A stretch of DNA of 64,000 nucleotides, taken from NCBI GenBank assembly GCA_043228905.1, contig JBHGNT010000004.1, positions 23,684,001 to 23,748,000 on the forward strand, written 5' to 3'. Positions within the stretch are counted from its first letter, which is position 1. Every line of letters starts with the position of its first letter. Position numbers and translations under genes: made by a program. Of this stretch, positions 57,871 to 64,000 are shown piece after piece. This stretch comes from Azolla caroliniana. Taxonomy: Eukaryota > Polypodiophyta. Under the pieces are notes generated by a model. The model saw only the letters and a program-made list of their open reading frames with translations. It was not told the origin of the DNA and did no database searches.

Positions 57871-59932
57871 TTGAGTATGACACGAATGGGACGTATGGCT
57901 AGAACTATGTCAGCATCTGACAAACTTCTAGCTAAATTAACAAGAGCTTCTATTCTCCTACATGAGATTGTCCAGACCAGAAGCAAGGATGCTCAAGAGA
58001 AGCTACAGAGGACAAAACGGGGACTAACAGCCTTACAACGACTCCAGCAGAGATACACGTCATGTATTTGGATCGTAGGACAAGTCGCCACGACCAAACA
58101 TGAACTTAGCATGGAGTTTCATGGAAGCATAGCGCGATGGATTCGAGTAGGGAACAAAACCACGAAGGAATTATTCCGCTCCAAAGGCCCGAGGCACGCT
58201 AGAACTGTGATGCGCAGCCTCAACCAAGAGGATGGAACGACCACTGAGGATGGCGACGAAATGAGGAATATTGCCGTAAGTTATTATAACCACCTACTTA
58301 CCGAAGACATTATAGCTACAGGGGAAGACATAAGAGAAGATATTATCCTCCAAAGCATACCTGAGAAAGTCACGCCAGAAATGAATACATGGCTCGTGTG
58401 TCCCCTATCAATCATCGAGATATGGGAGGCCCTCACTGATTTAGATGCCTATAGTTGCCCCGAAATCAACGGCCTCACCCTGCACTTTTTCACATGCCTT
58501 TGGGACACTATTAAAGAAGACCTCCTCCAGGCATATGAGGAAATCCTCACCTCTGGAAGGATGCCGGAGGAATTTGGACAGGGGATGATACATCTCATTC
58601 CTAAAAGTGGTGGGAATGCCAACGACATTAGCAAGTGGCGGCCCATAACTCTTCTCAATACTGTCTATAAGTTGCTCGCAAAAATCGTGGCACGCCGTTT
58701 AACACCACTTCTCCCTCAACTCATTCATCCGTCCCAGACAGGTTTCGTTAGAAATCGAAGCATCCTAGACAACCTCTTCTCATTCTGGGAAGCCATAGCC
58801 CTTGCCAAGCGTACCAACAACAAGGTAGCGGTGGTGCTACTAGATTTTGAGAAAGCATATGATAGGGTATGATGGAACTTTCTAGAAAGTGTGATGGGGA
58901 AACTCGGCTTTCAAGAGACATGGATCAAAGACATTGCAGGACTTTATAGGAATGGCAGCAGTTGCGTTTCACTGAATATCCTGATCTGTACGACAGGGAT
59001 GCCCACTAGCTCCATCCTTATTTCTATTATACGCCGAAGCACTCTCTTGCTTTCTCAACTCGCGGCATCTCAACCTACGTGGTCTTCCCGTACCTCATTC
59101 TCACCAAAGCATCCTGGATATAGAATTTGCAGATGACACAACGGTCTACTTGCAAGGGTACTTGGAAAACCTCCAAAAGCTAGAAAGTGGGCTAGTTGTA
59201 TTTTGCAAGAGATCCAATGCCATCATCAATTGGCACAAATCCTGCGCAATATGGCTCTCTCATGAAACACATCCGGCGTGGCACCCACATCCCACTTTCA
59301 AAAGGATCAATCAAGGAGCAAGCACCAAATATTTGGGTTTCTAAATTGGTTTCAACATACCGCCAGAGACTATGATTGCACCTGTTATCCATTCCATTTG
59401 ACAAAAATTGATACATTGGAGCTCGAAAAAACTGTCGCTAGCGGGTCGCATTATAGTGGCCAATCAGGTACTACTCACAACAATATGGTACAGTCTATCA
59501 TGGTGGACAATCTCCAAGGAAAGTATACATCAGATTCAACAACTAGTCTGCAACTACATTTGGTTTGGTAAGGAAGACCATGTAGCTCGCGCCAAGGTGG
59601 CATGGCCTATACTCACAGCGCCTAAGTCGAGAGGGGGATTGGGTCTTATTGATCCCCTTTCACAATCGAAAGCCTTACTTGCCAAATTTGTGGTGCAAGG
59701 ACTCCAACCAGGAAATGATTGTTGGAAAATGCTATTGAGGTTACGTTTTGCTTACTTTAGGCCACGAAAAGGGGTCAATTTGACCCCCCAAATGGGATGG
59801 ATTCTAAACATGGATATCAAACCTAGTTTCTCTCGCCAATTGGAGGGTAGATTCAATGCATCCATGTGGAAGGCATGGTGTGACATTCATCGAGGGCTCA
59901 AGTGTGATCAACCGAGATCCGAACCTGCCTAG
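57871..59932 (+). pseudogene. LINE-D ORF2 reverse transcriptase, broken
   Basis: 57871-58872 reads without stop: IHLIPKSGGNANDISKWRPI, IHPSQTGFVRNRSILDN and VVLLDFEKAYDRV, then a TGA where VDWNF is expected. The FADD catalytic motif is intact at 59126-59137, but in another frame. The domain continues in 59150-59344 (INWHKSCAIWLS) and 59408-59932 (KKLSLAGRIIVANQVLLTTIWY, GGLGLIDPLSQSKALLAKFV). RT fingers, palm and thumb are therefore all present, but spread over at least three frames. Confidence 0.88.
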
Positions 59933-60006
59933 CTCAGTCAATGTATCCAGTATGAAACCCATGTATCAAGGATGAATCTAATCAACTACCGGTATCACAT
60001 ATAGGG

Positions 60007-60805
60007 TTGTCATGGGGATACATCGTAGAGGTCCATGAAAGTATAGAATGTCGGCAACGGTTTATGTCACTACCACTACAAGATCAAGCGAACATACTCC
60101 ATGGAATCAGGGGCGGATGGACTATGAGATCGGAAATCATTAACGATCTACTGATTAGGGAATCTGCTACTCAAAGGACGACAATGGAGAAATGGATTGG
60201 CCACGAGGAGGGGGGATCTCTGATCCCGAGAGGTAGGGGACCACCAGACAGACTCGAAGGCTCTGAATTGCGAGACACTAAGACACCAACACATAATAAC
60301 ACAATTTGAGTACTTGCGTATACTGGTCATAAATACAATGTTGATCCTGATCCCATCAAAGTACAACCCGATTGGCAAATATGTACTCATGAAAACACAT
60401 GGCTATGTAAGGTCAGTTGGGACCCTTTGCAATGGACATGGCTACGTAAGGTCAATTGTGACGACACACTCTGTGGGGACTGCCCGACGTCCCATCGAAT
60501 ATGGCGGGGGGTTGGCCGCTTGTTGCAATTATGCCAGGTGCAAGGCTCAATCAAGTGGGGAAATATATGTTGGCTATCATGGCAGACTGCAATTGGCAGA
60601 TACGAGCATCAGGAGGAGGGGATGACTTTGGTGATAAAAGCACAAGAGGTCTTTTTCTCCTCCAGCGGCAATGTCCACTCCACTCCTCTTAATGATAAAT
60701 CTCAAGAGGTGTTGGAATTGGTCAACCCAATAACTCTTTGGATTCTATGGAAACAACGATGTAGGCGAGTCTTCTCCAACCAAACCACACATCCAACAAG
60801 GTTAC
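60007..60805 (+). pseudogene. LINE-D ORF2 C-terminal tail
   Basis: Pieces in different frames: IECRQRFMSLPLQDQANILH, then DPIKVQPDWQICTHENTWLC, CGDCPTSHRIWRGVGRLLQL and LWILWKQRCRRVFSNQTTHP. The last is nearly identical to LINE-C (LWILWKRRCRRVFSNQT). The frame is cut at 60805 by the copia LTR. Confidence 0.8.
60801..60805. repeat. Left flank of the copia insertion (candidate TSD)
   Basis: GTTAC directly precedes the LTR. The partner copy would lie right of the window, so it cannot be confirmed here. Confidence 0.4.
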
Positions 60806-61109
60806 TGTCGAATACAAGTGTATAATGGACGTATTCACACTATCCTTTTGTATAGCTCAAGTTTGGGCCATTTGTGTAATTAGCATAAATAGTAGTTGCC
60901 CTAAGTGTGTCACTATATAAAGTGACCTTGTAACCTTTATGTAGGGTTGGGTTGTATTATTGCTTTATGGAATAGAAAGAGTCGTTTTGTGCCTCCTCTC
61001 TCTCTCTCTCTCTATCTCTGTGCAACGACCTTGAAACTGTCATACGCAGGTACTCACCCCAATCGAATGTTGCTTGATCTTCCGCATCGACACGGCCTTG
61101 TCTACAACA
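60806..61109 (+). repeat. Complete copia LTR in plus orientation
   Basis: 304 bp, TGTCGAATAC...TCTACAACA, with TATATAA at 60914-60920. It is opposite in orientation to the copia pol ORF and is directly followed by a primer-binding site. Confidence 0.9.
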
Positions 61110-61111
61110 TC

Positions 61112-61123
61112 TGGTATCAGAGC
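61112..61123 (+). other. Copia primer-binding site (initiator tRNA-Met type)
   Basis: TGGTATCAGAGC, the standard copia PBS complementary to the 3' end of initiator tRNA-Met, two bases after the plus LTR. Its last base is the first base of the inverted LTR arm. Confidence 0.9.
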
Positions 61124-61406
61124 GATGCGGAAGATCAAGCAGCATTCGATTGGGGTGAGTACCTGCGTATGACAGTTTCAAGGTCGTTGCACAGAGATAG
61201 AGAGAGAGAGAGAGAGGAGGCACAAAACGACTCTTTCTATTCCATAAAGCAATAATACAACCCAACCCTACATAAAGGTTACAAGGTCACTTTATATAGT
61301 GACACACTTAGGGCAACTACTATTTATGCTAATTACACAAATGGCCCAAACTTGAGCTATACAAAAGGATAGTGTGAATACGTCCATTATACACTTGTAT
61401 TCGACA
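61123..61406 (-). repeat. 3' LTR of the copia element, truncated by 20 bp
   Basis: Minus-orientation LTR starting TGTCGAATAC at 61406. It lacks the final ACACGGCCTTGTCTACAACA present in the plus copy. The minus-strand purine tract ACGGGGGAG lies immediately upstream (61407-61415), as expected for a 3' LTR. Confidence 0.9.
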
Positions 61407-61599
61407 CTCCCCCGTAATGGGCGTATACATGGGTTATCTAAGATTACAGGCATGAACCTAGGTTCTCGGACATATCAGTTTTGTTCGAGTCGGCAGGGTC
61501 CGAAGGCAGAAGACCGAACTGGTCGGGTCGGAAGAGTTGAAGCCGATCATTAAGGAACTGATGTCGGTTGTCGGAGACCATCCTGCGCTGTGTCTGGCT

Positions 61600-63288
61600 C
61601 TAACCGGACTGGTTTGTCGTTACGCCCATTTGATGCCGAAGGGACCGAAAGCGGTCTGCCGAAAGACACTTGGTCATTCCATCTGCGACATTGTCGGTTG
61701 TGGATATTTTCTCTAAACCGATTTTCCCTGAAATGACGCAGTCCCGAACGAAGTGATATCGAACGTCGATATGTTTGGAGGCGTTGTGGTGAACCGGATT
61801 TTTCGACAAGGCAACAACACCTTCACTGTCGCTATAGACAACTGGGGCCGAGTCATGGTCGACTTGTCGAAACGTGTGCGCCAGCCGGCCGAGCCACAAA
61901 GCTTCTTTTGCAGCGTCGGACGCAGCTACATATTCTGCTTCGGTCGTTGAGGTCGCTGTGCACTCCTGAAGTTTCGACTTCCACGAAATTGCTCCATTGC
62001 CGAATTTGAAGCAGTATCCAGTTGTTGATTTCCGACTGTCTATACAGCCGGCGAAGTCCGAGTCGGTGTAACCGACTACGCCTGTAGTTGAGTTCGGACC
62101 GAAAAGAATGCCGTGATCTTTTGTGCCAGCCAGATATTTGAACACATGCTTGACTGCGTTCCAATGCGATCGGCCAGGATTGTGCATAAATCTGCTAACG
62201 ACTCCTACGGCATGAGAAATATCAGGCCGTGTCGCGACCATCAGGTACATAAGGGAGCCGACTGCCGGTGCATACGGTACCGACTTCATATCTTCCCCCT
62301 CCGGACCGGATGTCGGGCAGTCTCGCTGAGAGAGCCGAAGATTCATGGGGAGCGGGGTTGAAGCAGATTTGGCTGATTGCATGTTGAAGCGTTCCAAGAC
62401 ACGTCCGATATAGTCGGTCTGAGACAAGAAAAGATGTCGTTTATCGCGATGCCGACTAATCTTCATGCCAAGGATGTGTCGTGCCGGACCGAGGTCCTTC
62501 ATGGCAAACTTCAACCGCAGTTGCCGAATGAGATCGGCAAGTTCGCCCGCGTGGCGTCCAGAAATTAGCATGTCGTCCACGTAAATGATGAGGAAGATGG
62601 GTGATCCATCTTGAGCTGTGTTGGTAAAAAGACAATGGTCCTCATCGCTTTTTGAGAAGCCGATCGATTGGATGAAGTCGTCGAACTTCTTGTACCATTG
62701 TCGCGGTGCCTGTTTGAGGCCGTATAGACTCTTCCTGAGTCGGCAGACTAGATGTTCTTGGCCAGTTGCCACGAAGCCTTTTGGCTGCTCCATATAAATT
62801 TCCTCTTCAAGATCACCATGGAGGAATGCTGTTTTGACATCTAGCTGAATCAGCTCCAAGTTGTCGGCTGCCACTACGCCAAGTAGAAAACGAAGGGTTG
62901 TCATTTTCACCACTGGTGAAAAAATCTCGTCGAAGTCGACGCCATATTCTTGTCGGAAGCCCTTCGCAACTAATCTGGCCTTGTACTTTGGGGTGGTCGA
63001 ATCAGACGTCTCTTTTAGTCGATAAACCCACTTGCAAGGAAGAGCACGTCGGTTCCTAGGTAATTCGACCAGATCCCAAGTCTTGTTTGCCCGAATGGAG
63101 TGCATTTCCGACTCCATCGCCAGATGCCAGGTGGCGGAATCGACAGATGTCGATGCTTCTTCGTAAGACGTCGGTTCGCCGGCGTCGATGAAGAAAATTC
63201 CAGGAGAATACCTCTCCGGAGGTTGCGACAGTCTCTCGGATCGTCGAGGTATGATTGGACTGGTCGCATCGGGTATCAGAGCCTGCAT
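61600..63288 (-). CDS. Copia pol: reverse transcriptase and RNase H
   Basis: 562 residues, uninterrupted. The RVT_2 domain has KWVYRLKE (about 86-93), KARLVAKGFRQEYGVDFDEI (103-122), the first catalytic Asp in QLDVKTAFLHGDL (D150), YGLKQAPRQWY (189-199) and YVDD (236-239). RNase H follows: YTDSDFAGCIDSRKSTTGY, STTEAEYVA, then HIDVRYHFVRD. It ends with a stop at 61600. The usual upstream integrase is not fused: an in-frame stop lies about 12 codons upstream of the ATG at 63288. Either pol was split by deletion or the real frame enters differently. The undamaged catalytic residues argue for a young copy. Confidence 0.93.
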   Translation of the reverse strand: MQALIPDATSPIIPRRSERLSQPPERYSPGIFFIDAGEPTSYEEASTSVDSATWHLAMESEMHSIRANKTWDLVELPRNRRALPCKWVYRLKETSDSTTPKYKARLVAKGFRQEYGVDFDEIFSPVVKMTTLRFLLGVVAADNLELIQLDVKTAFLHGDLEEEIYMEQPKGFVATGQEHLVCRLRKSLYGLKQAPRQWYKKFDDFIQSIGFSKSDEDHCLFTNTAQDGSPIFLIIYVDDMLISGRHAGELADLIRQLRLKFAMKDLGPARHILGMKISRHRDKRHLFLSQTDYIGRVLERFNMQSAKSASTPLPMNLRLSQRDCPTSGPEGEDMKSVPYAPAVGSLMYLMVATRPDISHAVGVVSRFMHNPGRSHWNAVKHVFKYLAGTKDHGILFGPNSTTGVVGYTDSDFAGCIDSRKSTTGYCFKFGNGAISWKSKLQECTATSTTEAEYVAASDAAKEALWLGRLAHTFRQVDHDSAPVVYSDSEGVVALSKNPVHHNASKHIDVRYHFVRDCVISGKIGLEKISTTDNVADGMTKCLSADRFRSLRHQMGVTTNQSG

Positions 63289-64000
63289 AGTATTCGGTCC
63301 TTCAATCCGCTGTCGGCCGTCGTCTCAGCCTGCACAGCATTCGGTTTCCTGCGTCATTCGAAGAAGAGAGAAGAAGAAGAAAAACGAGGCTTGCACCTCA
63401 TCGCGTTAGATCATCTTCGCTTGGAGTAAGCCAGCAGGTTGTACTCTGTTCCTTGTGATCGTAACCGCTCGAGGTGAAATCCCCTTGTGCAACATTGACA
63501 CGATCGTGCTCCACTCGGTTAAACGACATCCGAAGAGGTCATCAAACGCTGCTCGCCGCTCATTGTAACCACTCGGTGCAGATCGGTCTCAAGACAACAA
63601 CCCCAATTCGTGCTTCATCCGGCTGATCGACATTCGGGAGGATCAGTTGGATCCGTCTCTCTCGTCGCTGCAGTCACCCGAAGCATAATCGGTCCAGACA
63701 ATCGGTTTCAATAATCGGTATTTGGCATATATATTCGGAAGCGAACCGGGCTCACTCCAACTCGGCAACATTCGGGAAGACCAGTCGGTTCTGTCCCTCA
63801 GGTTACCGGAGTCAATTCGAGCAAGTTCAACAATACATATATCCGAAGCCGAACCGACTCGGGTTCAAATCCGACTAGAACGATATCGGGTGAGCCAACC
63901 GGCTGCACTCCAACAAGGTTCGTAGTCAACTCCGAACCGAGCTTCGTCAACCGAAACCAAATTTGATGACATCAACATCCGGCTCGTCAGAAATGAGTCT
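63289..64000 (-). other. Copia internal region without recognised gag or integrase
   Basis: TCGG-rich sequence with partly repeated words: CATTCGGGAGGATCAGTTGG near 63631 and CATTCGGGAAGACCAGTCGG near 63769, period about 138 bp. No integrase zinc finger, DDE motif or gag CCHC motif was found on the minus strand. The element may be internally deleted, or this may be leader sequence. Confidence 0.5.

Larger units (their letters stand above)
57890..60805 (+). mobile_element. LINE-D: 5'-truncated LINE, interrupted by the copia element
   Basis: Plus-strand ORF2 remains begin near 57890 and continue to 60805, where the copia LTR starts. The segment 60450-60800 is the same family as LINE-C. The 3' end of the LINE should lie beyond the copia insertion, outside the window. 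No endonuclease domain is present. Confidence 0.82.
60806..61406. repeat. Near-perfect LTR palindrome (284-bp arms, 33-bp loop)
   Basis: Arms 60806-61089 and 61123-61406 are exact reverse complements except one base (T at 61070). The loop (61090-61122) holds the last 20 bp of the plus LTR and most of the PBS. Even the CT microsatellite length is the same in both arms. Confidence 0.95.
60806..64000 (-). mobile_element. Copia-type LTR retrotransposon, partial (runs off the right edge)
   Basis: Consists of the LTR palindrome, a 3' untranslated part (61407-61599), an intact RT-RNase H ORF on the minus strand, and about 700 bp (63289-64000) of GC-rich sequence without visible gag, protease or integrase. 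It is inserted in LINE-D. The TCGG-rich composition stands out against the LINE. Confidence 0.85.

Noticed and set aside
60947-61265. Two identical 102-codon open frames on opposite strands
   Set aside because: They are a trivial consequence of the LTR palindrome, not a duplicated gene.

Overview
The window is nuclear DNA of a land plant, very probably a flowering plant. Genes are split by GT-AG introns of moderate size, three conserved plant housekeeping or RNA-silencing genes are present, and the rest is layered plant-type transposons and plastid-derived DNA. I cannot name the species.

Gene-bearing part (about 1-22,800). On the minus strand lies an ARGONAUTE of the AGO1/5/10 clade. Fifteen exons (384-5968) can be joined in frame, and the 3' end is cut off by the window start. 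Divergent from it, on the plus strand, is a MOG1 homologue (Ran-binding nuclear-transport factor, 11370-14345). Convergent with MOG1, on the minus strand, is a LAG1/LOH-type ceramide synthase (16852-22726, six exons). Between AGO and MOG1 are a LINE 3' end carrying a solo LTR with a clean 5-bp target-site duplication (TSD), and a U6 snRNA retro-pseudogene fused to a dispersed repeat tail.

Intergenic part (about 22,800-27,900): microsatellites and unrecognised AT-rich sequence. I see no gene there.

Transposon part (27,900-64,000). Four 5'-truncated LINE copies (A minus, C plus, B minus, D plus) follow one another, and each has been hit by other elements. LINE-A (18-bp TSD) holds a complete GC-rich gag-only LTR element. 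LINE-C holds a rearranged gypsy element (TSD GGGGT) and a complete hAT transposon (8-bp TSD). LINE-B holds a decayed chromodomain gypsy (TSD GGAGG), which itself contains a patch of plastid rbcL DNA, a tRNA-like sequence and a non-autonomous hAT element (8-bp TSD). LINE-D is interrupted by a copia-type element with an intact RT-RNase H ORF, which runs off the right edge. At its left end the copia carries a near-perfect 284-bp inverted LTR palindrome with the primer-binding site in the loop.

The three cellular genes look functional. Most transposon ORFs are broken; the exceptions are the gag ORF at 31897-32754 and the copia RT-RNase H ORF at 61600-63288. The most unusual objects are the copia LTR palindrome, the gag-only element with its two interspersed repeat families, antisense tRNA-like sequences at the start of LTRs of more than one family, and the U6 chimera.
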